The position numbers and the translations under genes are program-made. The notes beneath the pieces were generated by a model, which saw only the letters and a list, made by a program, of their open reading frames with translations, was not told the origin of the DNA and did no database searches. 64,000 bases of DNA from CBDBND01 sp965207985 (GTDB lineage: Bacteria; Pseudomonadota; Alphaproteobacteria; Rhodospirillales; Rhodospirillaceae), in assembly GCA_965207985.1 (NCBI GenBank), contig CBDBND010000018.1, positions 62,001 through 126,000 of the forward strand, given 5' to 3'. This document shows positions 24,640 through 33,746 of the stretch, piece by piece. Positions within the stretch are counted from its first letter, which is position 1. Every line of letters begins with the position of its first letter.

Positions 24640-25509
24640 TCACGCGGCTTGCCAGACAATGGGATATTGGCCTTCAGGCGGAGAGTCGCCAACGTTCAAA
24701 CTGTCGCGATCCTTGACGTGATAGGTGGGCGAGAACTCGTTGGGCGCCCATTTGACGTCATCGCCCATCCACCGGGATGAAAATCCAATGCGCATGCCGC
24801 CTGCACTTCGTTTTGGATGGGAGGCATGAAGCGTATAGGGATGGATGACCAACCCATCTCCCGCTTTGCACGGCCAGGTCTTCCACTCCGCCCCTTCGGC
24901 TTCGATGCGCGCGTCGATTTCCGAGCGCTCTTTATACCCCGGTATTAAAGGCTGCTCGTTTGAATCTGTCGGCGGCCGGTACATGACATCCTGCCACTTG
25001 TGTGACCCGAGGACCGTCATCAAGGGCGCGTTGTCCTCGTCCACATCTGACAATGCCACCCACAAGGACGGCACCTGGTTTCCCTTGAAGCAATAGACGG
25101 CGATGTCGTGATGCACGGGCGTGGCCGTGTCCACATCCGATCGTTCCTTGACGAAGGTTGTGTCCATCAGATAACGCAACGTGGATGAGCCGATGACTTT
25201 GGCGACGAGTTCCGCGGCGCATGAGTCCCGTGCCCAGGCTTGAAAGTCTGGATTGTAGTCAACGGCTTGTCTAAAGCCGATGCGGCCCGCATAGCGTTCG
25301 ACGACAATGACGTCTTCAACGTCTTCGTCAAAGGGCACCTCCGGTTGTTTGCCCTTTTTCGCCCGGTGCTCTTGGATGATCCTATCCGTCGCATCGCGCA
25401 GACGTTCCTGCCAATAGCCGGCGAACGCTCCGGGGACGTGAACGCATCCGTCCCGCTCATACGCGTCGATGGTGTCTTGAGAGATCTCGATGTGTTTCGT
25501 CACGTCCAC
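24640..25509 (-). CDS. Phytanoyl-CoA dioxygenase (PhyH) family oxygenase
   Basis: A 289-residue Fe(II)/2-oxoglutarate-dependent oxygenase of the PhyH family, which hydroxylates an organic substrate in the cytoplasm. The iron ligands are visible: HHD (in PVHHDIAVYCFKG, about residue 125) for the HxD pair, and a distal His in the VIHPYTLHASHP region near 235. The Arg of GGMRIGFSSRW could bind 2-oxoglutarate. DVDEDNAPLMTVLGSHKW is a typical family segment. It lies divergent to the LysR-type gene at 25632, the usual arrangement for a regulated target. It is likely co-transcribed with the solute-binding protein downstream. Confidence 0.87.
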   Translation of the reverse strand: MDVTKHIEISQDTIDAYERDGCVHVPGAFAGYWQERLRDATDRIIQEHRAKKGKQPEVPFDEDVEDVIVVERYAGRIGFRQAVDYNPDFQAWARDSCAAELVAKVIGSSTLRYLMDTTFVKERSDVDTATPVHHDIAVYCFKGNQVPSLWVALSDVDEDNAPLMTVLGSHKWQDVMYRPPTDSNEQPLIPGYKERSEIDARIEAEGAEWKTWPCKAGDGLVIHPYTLHASHPKRSAGGMRIGFSSRWMGDDVKWAPNEFSPTYHVKDRDSLNVGDSPPEGQYPIVWQAA

Positions 25510-25631
25510 CTGTCCCTAATGCGGATTGCGTCGTTTGACGGGTCAGACTGGCAAGACTAAACTATAAATACAAATACCTATTAATGACGTTTTTATGTTT
25601 TTAAGTTATATTAGGCAAGGACGACTTCACT
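25510..25631. promoter_or_regulatory. Divergent LysR/PhyH promoter region
   Basis: This 122-bp AT-rich spacer lies between the divergent PhyH and LysR-type genes. LysR-family regulators usually bind such spacers. I see AT-rich tracts (25559-25620) but no clear T-N11-A palindrome or core promoter that I can assign with confidence. Confidence 0.4.
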
Positions 25632-26546
25632 ATGGAAATGTACCAATTGCGCCATTTTTTGGCGGTCGTAACCCATGGCAGCATTAGTAGAGCGGCGGAA
25701 GCGATTAACGTTTCTCAACCCGCTGTGACGAGAAGCATCAAAAAACTTGAAACGGAGTTGGACGCAAAATTGCTGCAACGCGTTGCCGGTGGCATGGAGC
25801 CGACATCAACAGGTGTCCTGTTCGCTACGCACACACGCGGAATCCTGCAACAAACAGAGCGTGTTGTTGAAGATGTTGCCGCTTTAAAAGAAGGTCGTGA
25901 TGGACAGGTCGTCCTCGGCATCTCATCGGACAACGTCTAAAGTTATATCTTACCGAAACTGTTGATACGGTGGACGAAACAAGAGTTACCTGGCCGCCTG
26001 CTCATTGACAAAGTTGCACCTCCAGACCTACCACGCAAACTTCGACAAGCCGAAATCGATGTTGGCTTTTGTGTTATTCTTGGTGACGGTTACGGTCCAG
26101 ACACGAACACCGAAGTTCTTTTGAACGACAACATGTATGTTTGGGCACGGAAGGGTCACCCGTTAACGCTCAAAAATCGTATTACCATTGAAGATTTATC
26201 TCGTATGGGCTGGGCTTTCTTTGGTTTGGGAAAAAATCCTACGGAATATATTCAGGCTCATTTTGGCGCTAAGGGATATCAATCCCCTCAGATAGCATTA
26301 CAGAGCAGCTCAATCGGTATTGCGCGAGATGCCATTCTCAATACTGATTTGATTGGCATTTTGCCCGAACATTTTGTCCGCGAGTTCGTCGCCAAAGGCG
26401 CACTCGTTAAGATTCCTTTTCAAGGGCTTGAAGTCAAAGAGCGTATTGGACTTGTCTTGTCGAAATCTCGACCTCTTACGAACGCGCAAGAAAAACTATG
26501 CCAGCTTGTTCGGGACATTTGCACAGAAGACTTTATGATCAACTGA
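25632..26546 (+). pseudogene. LysR-family regulator gene with internal ochre stop
   Basis: The N-terminal part carries the LysR winged HTH (LRHFLAVVTHGSISRAAEA, NVSQPAVTRSIKKLE). The frame stops with TAA at 25938-25940 after GISSDNV and continues in the same frame (SYILPKLLIRW) into a complete effector-binding domain to 26546. The combined length, about 304 residues, is that of a normal LysR protein, and no base is gained or lost. A CAA-to-TAA change would explain the stop. As it stands, only the DNA-binding half would be made. It is divergent to the PhyH gene and upstream of the hydrolase/dehydrogenase pair, either of which it could have regulated. Confidence 0.85.
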
Positions 26547-26580
26547 TCGTTAGGCTGGCCTGTATTTATGGAGGTCCACT

Positions 26581-27546
26581 GTGGGCCAAAGAACAATGAC
26601 AGTGATCGCCATTTTCCTTGCTGTGGTCATCGTGGCCATCGTGATTGTTGCGATTTTCCGGTCCGACGCCTTCCGTCTCACGCTTGACGACATGCGCGCC
26701 CTGTACGCGACAGAGCAGTCCAAGTTCACGGATATCGCCGGCATTTCCCTTCACTACCAAGATGAAGGATCGGGATATCCGATCGTTCTCATCCATGGGT
26801 CAGAAGGCACTCTGCGCACGTGGGATCCGATCGTCGATGCGTTTCAAGGTCGTTATCGTTTGATCCGTTTGGAACTGCCAGGCCGGGGATTGTCCGGATC
26901 GGCAGGACCCGGTGATATCGACGAGGATGTCACTTTGCATGGGATGGTCATGGTACTGCTTGAACAATTAGGCGTCGACGGCACGTTTCATTTAATCGGA
27001 CAAAGCAGTGGGGGAACCATAGCCACCCGCGTGGCTGCCAATTACCCCGACCGGGTGAACAAGCTGGTCGTGATTAACATGCCCTCTCAGCCCGTCAGTA
27101 TTCCACGCAGTGCCCGCCCACCTGCGGTGCGGGCCTATATGTGGCTGTGCGCCGACTTGCTTCGATTCACGACGCCCGGATATTGGGAGGCCTATTACGG
27201 CTATTTGTGGGGCAAACGGGAGCGTCTCAGCGAAGACCTCCTCACCCTGCAATATGATCAGAACCGGCGGATTCGTGCGCCCCTGGCCCGCCCTCTTATC
27301 CCCGCAAATTTCTCGCAGGATCAGGCAGACCGAAACCTTGGTGGCGTGACCGCGCCCACATTGGTGATCTGGGGTATGGTCGACCCCGTTTTACCGCCGA
27401 ACATGCTGGATTCCTTAACCAGCCGTTTGACACAAGCACCGTTGACCATTCATGAATTGCCCGACACGGGGCACTTCCCAGTACTCGAGGTACCCGGCCA
27501 AATCATACCGCCGATTGAGGCGTTCCTATCGGAGAGTGAACCATGA
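26581..27546 (+). CDS. Membrane-anchored alpha/beta hydrolase
   Basis: A 321-residue alpha/beta hydrolase with an N-terminal membrane helix (VIAIFLAVVIVAIVIVAIF), so the catalytic domain is probably anchored in the periplasm. The start is GTG at 26581, six bases after GGAGG. The oxyanion HG is in LIHGSEGTLRTW, the nucleophile Ser is in GQSSGGT and the catalytic His is in DTGHFPVLEVP; the acid is probably the Asp of WGMVDPVLPP. It overlaps the dehydrogenase gene by 4 bp (ATGA), so the two are translationally coupled. It resembles the IS-disrupted hydrolase at 13289 and could partly replace it. The substrate (ester, lactone or similar) is unknown. Confidence 0.88.
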   Translation: MGQRTMTVIAIFLAVVIVAIVIVAIFRSDAFRLTLDDMRALYATEQSKFTDIAGISLHYQDEGSGYPIVLIHGSEGTLRTWDPIVDAFQGRYRLIRLELPGRGLSGSAGPGDIDEDVTLHGMVMVLLEQLGVDGTFHLIGQSSGGTIATRVAANYPDRVNKLVVINMPSQPVSIPRSARPPAVRAYMWLCADLLRFTTPGYWEAYYGYLWGKRERLSEDLLTLQYDQNRRIRAPLARPLIPANFSQDQADRNLGGVTAPTLVIWGMVDPVLPPNMLDSLTSRLTQAPLTIHELPDTGHFPVLEVPGQIIPPIEAFLSESEP

Positions 27547-28607
27547 AAGCATGGGAAATCGGAGAACAGACGGATATTGACTCATTGCGCTTAGGTGAGC
27601 GGGACGAACCTGTCCCTGAATTTGGAGAAGTGCTTTTGGCGGTTAAGGCCTGCGCCCTTAATCACCGGGATCTCAATATCGTCCGCAATCGATACGGCAG
27701 CAGGTCAAAACCCCCGACCCGCATTCCCGTGCATGACTTCGCCGCTGAAGTTATCTCTGTCGGTGACGGTGTAACCACCGTGGCGCCCGGAGATCAGGTC
27801 AGCGCCCCGCACTTTATAAATTGGATCAATGGAAACTTTTTTCCGGAATACTTGTCCCACGACCTCGGTAATTCCATGGATGGGGTACTGGCGGAACGGA
27901 TTGTTCTGCCCGCACGCAGCTTGTTCAAGCTGCCCAGCATCTTAAACGACGAACAAAATGCGACTCTTGTCGCAGCGGGTACAGCCGTTTGGTCCACAGT
28001 GCAAAAGTTGGGACAGATCAAAGCTGGCGATACAGTTCTGTCGTTGGGAACGGGTGGTGTTTCTGTCTTTGCCATGCAGATCGCCAAGATGAACGGCGCG
28101 CGGGCTGCGATTACCTCGTCCAGTGATGAGAAATTGGCGCGGATGCGTGAGCTCGGCGCCGACGTGACGGCCAACTACAGGACCAATCCTGATTGGGAGC
28201 AAGAGGTCTTGGAAAAGACCGGCGGCGTCGACATTGTCGTTGAAACGGCTGGCATCGGGACGTTGGGTAAGTCCATGGCTTGTTGCGCGCCCAATGCCCG
28301 TATTGGTTTGATTGGCGCTCTTGCTCGGGGCGAACAACCCAGCATGGGTGGCTTATTACTCAAAAACTTGACTCTCAAAGGCATCACGTCTGGCAGCCGC
28401 AAGATGATGGAAGAATTCGTTGCCGCCATCGAAGCGAACGGATTTGAGCCGGTGATCGACCGCGTGTTCGATTTTGATCAGGCCCGCGAAGCATACGAAC
28501 ACCTCGACAGTGCGACGCACATCGGCAAGGATGGGCGTCCGCGAAAAAATAGAATCGGAAAATGGCTCATACGAAAACAAAATTGCCGAGTGGTCATTAA
28601 GCTCTAA
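27543..28607 (+). CDS. Medium-chain alcohol dehydrogenase/quinone oxidoreductase (MDR)
   Basis: A 354-residue NAD(P)-dependent oxidoreductase of the medium-chain superfamily. It has the GroES-like N-terminal domain (HRDLNIVRNRYG, PVHDFAAEVISVGDGV) and the Rossmann domain with LSLGTGGVSVFAMQIAK near 170. The catalytic-zinc Cys is absent, as in zinc-independent quinone-reductase-like members. The C-terminal HIGK, normally followed directly by a short strand, is here separated from the closing VVIKL by 20 extra residues (28530-28589), which look like an in-frame insertion. It is translationally coupled to the hydrolase upstream, so hydrolysis may supply its substrate. Confidence 0.87.
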   Translation: MKAWEIGEQTDIDSLRLGERDEPVPEFGEVLLAVKACALNHRDLNIVRNRYGSRSKPPTRIPVHDFAAEVISVGDGVTTVAPGDQVSAPHFINWINGNFFPEYLSHDLGNSMDGVLAERIVLPARSLFKLPSILNDEQNATLVAAGTAVWSTVQKLGQIKAGDTVLSLGTGGVSVFAMQIAKMNGARAAITSSSDEKLARMRELGADVTANYRTNPDWEQEVLEKTGGVDIVVETAGIGTLGKSMACCAPNARIGLIGALARGEQPSMGGLLLKNLTLKGITSGSRKMMEEFVAAIEANGFEPVIDRVFDFDQAREAYEHLDSATHIGKDGRPRKNRIGKWLIRKQNCRVVIKL

Positions 28608-28641
28608 AAGTCATTGAACAGAATAAACGCCAGCCGTTGCT

Positions 28642-30012
28642 TCAGTTGGACCGTGCAGCCTGGTTGATGGGTAGATCCAACGCCGTCAGGTCTACGATTT
28701 CACCGTTCTTGATCACAGTGTCGACCGTTGCAAAGTTGGAGACATCTTCCAACGGGTCCTCCCGCAAAAGGACTAAGTCGGCCAGTTTGCCCCGCGTCAC
28801 AGTTCCCAGGTCATCACCCTTGCCGATGTAGATCGCGGCATTGTGTGTTGCAATGGTGATGCAATCGAGCAAAGGAATGCCGGCGGCCACATACAATTCC
28901 AGCTCTTGCAGGGTCATGGGCCCATATGTCCGGTCGCTGCCCAACGCCAGCACCGCGCCTGCCTCGTGAAGCTTGCGCAGGTTTTCCAACATATTGGGAA
29001 TCAACGGCTTGAACTGCTCGGACATGCCGGACCTGCGGTAGCGTTCCCGTTCATCCACCGAATTAAACTTCATGGTGGCATCATCAAATGTTGCCTTGAA
29101 GAGCGGCGTATTGAACCAGCTAATGTCATCGGCAACACGGGCAATGTTGGAAAACACGACGGCGGTCGTCGAAATGGGCATGCGCCTTACAGAGACGCTG
29201 TTCAGAGCGTTTTCATCCAAGACATTGCGGATCGGCGCATGGGCGAACGCATTGGTTCCAGCATCCACGACGGTTTGGAACTCTTCGCGTCCGCCGATGT
29301 GAGCGGTAACCGCAAAGCCTTTTTTGTTGGCGTAGTGAACGACGTCGGTCAGTAGCTGCGGAAACACCGGGACTAAATCTTCGCTCATCAAATTTTCGGC
29401 ATCGACAACCAGTTTGATGAGGTCGGGTTCATAGGCAAACGCGGCATCAAGTTTGTTGGCCACATCATCGCTGGATTTGATAACGGTCGGCCCTTCGTTC
29501 TCACCCCGATTTCTAGGAAAGTGAAGTGCCCACCCGACGGCAAAGACACGCGGGCCCTGTATACGCCCCGCTTGTTCATCCGCTCGTATGGGGAAAATAA
29601 ATTCCGGATTGTTGCCGTGGTCCATGACGGTGGTGACGCCACTGTACAGAAATGTATGTAGGGCTTTAATGGCGGCATCCCGGTCGTTCATGACCCGGCC
29701 GAGGATGGTGCCTCCCCTTAGATGAATGTGTGTGTCGATCAAACCGGGCAGTAGATACTTACCGGTCCCGTCAATGACCGTTGCGCCCGGCGGCGGGTCT
29801 ATGGTCCCGGCCGAAACCAGGGCGATGCGATCCTCCCGAACCAAGACCGAGGCATTGGGCAACGGTCCGGCGCCGGTGCCGCCAATTAAGGTGGCATTGG
29901 CGATGAGCACATCTCCTTCGGCGGCGTGGCCGGCCGAAAGTGGCACCATCGCGGCAAGCCCAATCACCATTGCAGCCGCACTTCGCCATGCGATTTTCCA
30001 GGACTGAGCCAT
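28642..30012 (-). CDS. Exported amidohydrolase-family protein
   Basis: A 456-residue metal-dependent hydrolase of the amidohydrolase superfamily (imidazolonepropionase/prolidase-like group). A Sec signal peptide (MVIGLAAMVPLSAGHAA) places it in the periplasm. Metal-site residues are visible: the HxH of GLIDTHIHLRGG, a possible carboxylated Lys in DLIKLVVDAE, His in VTAHIGG and FAHAPI, and the Asp of ALGSDRTYG. The C-terminal GDDLGTVTRGKLADLVLLREDPL closes the small beta domain. It is convergent with the dehydrogenase (34 bp apart) and heads away from the beta-lactamase-fold genes. The substrate is unknown. Confidence 0.87.
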   Translation of the reverse strand: MAQSWKIAWRSAAAMVIGLAAMVPLSAGHAAEGDVLIANATLIGGTGAGPLPNASVLVREDRIALVSAGTIDPPPGATVIDGTGKYLLPGLIDTHIHLRGGTILGRVMNDRDAAIKALHTFLYSGVTTVMDHGNNPEFIFPIRADEQAGRIQGPRVFAVGWALHFPRNRGENEGPTVIKSSDDVANKLDAAFAYEPDLIKLVVDAENLMSEDLVPVFPQLLTDVVHYANKKGFAVTAHIGGREEFQTVVDAGTNAFAHAPIRNVLDENALNSVSVRRMPISTTAVVFSNIARVADDISWFNTPLFKATFDDATMKFNSVDERERYRRSGMSEQFKPLIPNMLENLRKLHEAGAVLALGSDRTYGPMTLQELELYVAAGIPLLDCITIATHNAAIYIGKGDDLGTVTRGKLADLVLLREDPLEDVSNFATVDTVIKNGEIVDLTALDLPINQAARSN

Positions 30013-30173
30013 GACCTATACCCTCCTTAAACAGTCGTTTCCGCAGCCTAGCTAAAACAATGGCTGTCCACACACGATAATGCGTCGGCAGCTATTTTTC
30101 CGCAGCGCTTCACCTGATAATTCGATAGTTGTCCGGACGCCGAACGCTTGCGTTCGAAGAAACAGGGCAAAGC

Positions 30174-31457
30174 CTACCGCGGCTGAGGCACCGACACGCC
30201 TTTATCCTTAACGATGCCGCGCATGACGGTGTTAGGAAGGTAGGCGTTGTCCCATTCCGTATCTTCATTGCGAACCGGTGGAAGACCGGTGCGCAAGACA
30301 ATCAGATTTTGAGACGGAACAATGTAGACGACCTGGTTGGCGTTGCCGTCGAATAGGTAGAGATCCTCAGCGAGATAGGGTTCGCTGTGTAAAACTTTTG
30401 CCATTGGCCGGTCCGGATTGGCGAAACCACGACGGTCCGTATAGCGCCCCGCCACCCAAATACCGAGACCGTAGTAAGGGTGTTCCTTTGTGGGCGTGAT
30501 CATGGCCTGCACATAATCGTTTGGGAGCAATTGCGTGCCCTCCCAAACACCGTCCTGGAGCATCAGGATCGCCAACCGCAGGAAGTTCTCGGCCGGGACC
30601 ATCATGCAGCAGCCGCCATGGGCCATGCCGCCCGGCCGGTTGATCCATACCGTCCCACCCATGGCGCCGATCTTTTGCCAGATCTCAGTTCCGACAAACT
30701 CTGCGTATCGTCGTCCCGTTGCCCGTTCAATCAAGACCGCCACCATTTCACTGGCAGCATTGTTGTATTCGTAACGTGTCCCCGGCTCGTCAATGACCGG
30801 GTATTCCGCAACGATGATCTCGTCATGACGCGGATGTAAAAAGGTACGATTGAGGATGTCCATTGGTCCGGCGGGCGGAAGTTGAGGCAGGTAACCGGCG
30901 CGCATGTCCAGCAAATGACGTACCAGAATCTTTTCTCTTAAGGGATCACCGGCCCATTCGGTCACAAAATCGGCAACGGGCTGATCAAGAGAAGCGATGT
31001 CGCCCAACAGGATTGCGCGGCCGATCGCAGTCGCCGTCACTTGTTTGGCCAAAGAATGCGAGATGATGGGCGCTGCCCGCGTGTGATCACCAAAATAGGT
31101 TTCCCGCTCGATCTTGCCGTCGCGCCAGACGATGAACGCATTCGAATTGTTGACCGCGGCATAGGTTTCCGCGTCTTGCAATGCTGTTTCCGAGATTGTT
31201 CGCTCTTGTGGAGCCGCTACGGGAAACTGTGTCCAATCATTGGCGCCCAACATCTCTTCCTGGTCGAAGTAAATTTCGTCCGACGCCGTACGAACCAGAG
31301 CTTTTTCCAGACGCTCAAGATACTCCGCCTCCTCTTCGGGTGAGAACATGAGCTGGCCAAGATAGGGGCCATCTTTTTGTTGTTGTGCCTGGACGGAAGA
31401 AAGTGTCGCGCAACAGGTCAAAGCAAGAACAATGAAAATGTGTGCCTTAGCTTTCAT
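30174..31457 (-). CDS. Serine beta-lactamase-fold hydrolase (class C/esterase type)
   Basis: About 427 residues from the ATG at 31457, which starts a good signal peptide (IFIVLALTCCATLSSVQAQ) and avoids overlap with the upstream gene that ends at 31489. It belongs to the beta-lactamase/transpeptidase-like family that includes class C enzymes, esterases and D-aminopeptidases. The catalytic SxxK is visible as SLAK (ISHSLAKQV), and the second motif as YNN (YEYNNAAS). PILAEDLYLFDGNANQVVYIVPSQNLIVLR-type strands near the end carry the third region. Its upstream neighbour is a paralog in which the catalytic motifs are lost. It is exported; the substrate may be an ester or peptide. Confidence 0.87.
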   Translation of the reverse strand: MKAKAHIFIVLALTCCATLSSVQAQQQKDGPYLGQLMFSPEEEAEYLERLEKALVRTASDEIYFDQEEMLGANDWTQFPVAAPQERTISETALQDAETYAAVNNSNAFIVWRDGKIERETYFGDHTRAAPIISHSLAKQVTATAIGRAILLGDIASLDQPVADFVTEWAGDPLREKILVRHLLDMRAGYLPQLPPAGPMDILNRTFLHPRHDEIIVAEYPVIDEPGTRYEYNNAASEMVAVLIERATGRRYAEFVGTEIWQKIGAMGGTVWINRPGGMAHGGCCMMVPAENFLRLAILMLQDGVWEGTQLLPNDYVQAMITPTKEHPYYGLGIWVAGRYTDRRGFANPDRPMAKVLHSEPYLAEDLYLFDGNANQVVYIVPSQNLIVLRTGLPPVRNEDTEWDNAYLPNTVMRGIVKDKGVSVPQPR

Positions 31458-31488
31458 AGCCACGATCGTTCCTTGGCAAGGTGAAGCG

Positions 31489-32769
31489 CTAGTTTTCGCG
31501 CCGCAGCGCCCGCAGGTACGCGTTGACCAGATAGGCATGATCCCAGTCGGGATGCTGGGAATTCCCGAGACGCAGAATCATCAGATCTTCTGACGGTACC
31601 GTAAAGATGACCCGGAAGCCCCCGCCTTCCATCATTCGCACGTCATCAGCAAGAAAGGGCTCGGAATGGGGAATGACGCCCGGCTCATCTTCAAAATAGG
31701 TGCGCATCGCCACATAGGGTGTGCCCAGCCACAGGCCGATGCCGAAACGCGGGTTGGCGGGCGACGGCGTTGCCATGGTGTCGACCCAGCCTTGAGGCAA
31801 CACCTGTGTCCCGTTCCACGTACCGCCGTTCAGCATAAGGACACCAAACCGCGCCCAATCCCGCGGTGCAGCGCGCATGCAGCACATGACACGGGAGACT
31901 CCGCCCGGCCCGTCCATTTGAAACGTCGCATCGGTGGCCCCGATTCTCTGCCACACCCGTTCGGACAAAATATCCTGGATTGGCTGGCCCATGGCCCGTT
32001 CAATGACCAGTGCCAACAGCTGCATGTTTTCCTGGGCCACCTCGAACTTGGTACCGGGTTCACTGGTCTTGTCGTAAGCCAACGCCGCCCGCACGACGTC
32101 ACCGCAATACACAAGGCAAAGGTCCTTGTTGCCGTGGATGACCTCGAGCCCTAGCTGCGGCGCGACTTCGAGGCCAGAAGCGTTTTGCGCGAGTTGCCGC
32201 ACCTTAATGGCGCCGCGCGGGTCATCGCGCCATTCGGTGATGTATTGACCAATAGGATCATCCAATGCGAGCGCGCCGTCGGCGACCGCGAAACCCAGCA
32301 CCATCGGCGTGACGCTGCGGGTGATGGCACGCCCGTTGGTTAAAGCATCAGGCGTGCCCTGTTGCCAGTACCGCTCCAGTTGCACCTTGCCTTGGTGCAC
32401 GATGATCAACACATAGGTGTCCAGGGCCTCGGCCCAATCGGCGATGTCATCGAGAGTGTTTGCCGAAAGTGCTGTCTCTCCTGGTGCCGCCGCAGGCAAA
32501 AAATCGCCGCCCGACCCTTTGATGACCGCATCAGGCCAATAAAAATAGGGATCGGGCTCGTAGACGTTGCCGGGCACCGACGTCATACGCCACCAGAAGA
32601 CCGGATCACGGTAAACCGGGTTCTCAAGCACCTCATAGGGATTAGCAACGTCATCTGGGAACTCTTGAGCGACGATGGACTCTGCAAAGGTGAACGAAAG
32701 GGCGATTGCCGCAGCAATTGCAGTCCACCGATCAAGCCAGTAGGCCGAAATAGAGGTCTTGTGACTCAT
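31489..32769 (-). CDS. Serine beta-lactamase-fold protein, probably inactive
   Basis: A 426-residue paralog of the next gene, with a signal peptide (AAIAAALSFTFAESIVAQ). It aligns along the whole family fold (TRSVTPMVLGFAVADGALALDDP, WQRIGATDATF, VPSEDLMILRLG). At the SxxK site, however, it reads SVTP, without the Lys, and at the YxN site the aligned residues are VAQ (TKFEVAQENM). Both catalytic motifs are therefore gone, while the scaffold is conserved. It may bind the same ligand as its partner or regulate it. The 31-bp gap to the next gene indicates one operon. Confidence 0.85.
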   Translation of the reverse strand: MSHKTSISAYWLDRWTAIAAAIALSFTFAESIVAQEFPDDVANPYEVLENPVYRDPVFWWRMTSVPGNVYEPDPYFYWPDAVIKGSGGDFLPAAAPGETALSANTLDDIADWAEALDTYVLIIVHQGKVQLERYWQQGTPDALTNGRAITRSVTPMVLGFAVADGALALDDPIGQYITEWRDDPRGAIKVRQLAQNASGLEVAPQLGLEVIHGNKDLCLVYCGDVVRAALAYDKTSEPGTKFEVAQENMQLLALVIERAMGQPIQDILSERVWQRIGATDATFQMDGPGGVSRVMCCMRAAPRDWARFGVLMLNGGTWNGTQVLPQGWVDTMATPSPANPRFGIGLWLGTPYVAMRTYFEDEPGVIPHSEPFLADDVRMMEGGGFRVIFTVPSEDLMILRLGNSQHPDWDHAYLVNAYLRALRREN

Positions 32770-32798
32770 AGCGAATACAGTCTCCTATGAAACAGGAT

Positions 32799-33677
32799 CT
32801 AAATTTCAAACGGGACTGGTGCGTCAAACATCTCCCATTGCGGCACCAAGAGCTCTGGATATTCGCGTTCGAGCCGGTCAAGCATTTCTCGCGGAATCTC
32901 CTGCGGCGAATTGAGCTTTTTACCGCCCCAGAACCCCGACAAATGCCCGTGCTCATGTTCTTTAGGCATGTTTAGCCAACTGTAATACTCGAAGGCATAG
33001 TGGCCGCAGAAGTGCACCGGAAGCGACGTGATCGTCTCGTTGGCGAACAAATCGAGATCCACCCACTGACAAGAGTTTTCGATGTGTGTTGCCGGCCAGT
33101 CCGGCGGTGCGCTGCGCACGCTGTCGAGTTTGATGAGATTGTCTTCGATGCGGAATTGCCGGTAGACGTCCTGCACCGTGCCGTCGCCGGCGATATTACG
33201 AAAGCCGATCGGGCTGGCAATGGTCCCCGGATCGGTCAGCAGCAGCGACACCGGCGCCTCGACGGTTTCGCCGGTGATCGGGTTGACCACCGTGTCCGTG
33301 TACTTGTTGGTCTTGAGGTCACGCGGAAACGACAGATTGTGCGCGTGAATGCGGTAATTGTTGTTCCCCAAATGGCGGAAGTAGCTGTACTCGATGCCTT
33401 CGTAACGCATCAGGGGCTCGGGCCGGCGGCCGCCGGGAATGACGAACACCATCCAGTGGTACCAGGTGATGGTTTCACCCACATCCTCCACCAAATCCCG
33501 CTCAATGCGTAAATGGGCGCGGAATTCATCGACGGGATCATCGAAATACAAGAATTCAGATGCCACCTGAGCCACGGGCGGTGACGTGGAGACTAGGTCT
33601 TGCGCTTGCGCACGCCTAGTCCCCGCAATCGCTCCAACGGCAGCAGACGATGCCACAAAGTTACGTCGCGAAAACAT
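32799..33677 (-). CDS. DUF1838-like exported protein
   Basis: A 292-residue protein with a Tat-like signal (SRRNFVASSAAVGAIAGTRRAQA). The mature part resembles proteins annotated as DUF1838: it has ITWYHWMVFVIPGGRRPEPLMRYEG, a DTVVNPITGETV segment, WVDLDLFANETI and YYSWLNMPKEHEH. This is recognition by overall look, not by a search. It belongs to the same family as 33747-34661 and 60284-61198, but is the most divergent of the three. It lies 29 bp downstream... in the direction of transcription the beta-lactamase-fold gene follows it at 32769. The function of the family is unknown to me; the repeated linkage with TonB receptors suggests substrate processing in the periplasm. Confidence 0.72.
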   Translation of the reverse strand: MFSRRNFVASSAAVGAIAGTRRAQAQDLVSTSPPVAQVASEFLYFDDPVDEFRAHLRIERDLVEDVGETITWYHWMVFVIPGGRRPEPLMRYEGIEYSYFRHLGNNNYRIHAHNLSFPRDLKTNKYTDTVVNPITGETVEAPVSLLLTDPGTIASPIGFRNIAGDGTVQDVYRQFRIEDNLIKLDSVRSAPPDWPATHIENSCQWVDLDLFANETITSLPVHFCGHYAFEYYSWLNMPKEHEHGHLSGFWGGKKLNSPQEIPREMLDRLEREYPELLVPQWEMFDAPVPFEI

Positions 33678-33746
33678 ATGCGGTCTCCTTAGATTTCGAG
33701 CGGCAAAATAGAGCGATGGTTAATTGAGCGCCCTTTGGTGTCTGTT

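Noticed and set aside
18005..25940. Stop codons recoded as sense codons in this organism
   Set aside because: TAA, TAG and TGA all end normal genes in the window, so isolated internal stops are better explained by mutation or sequencing error.
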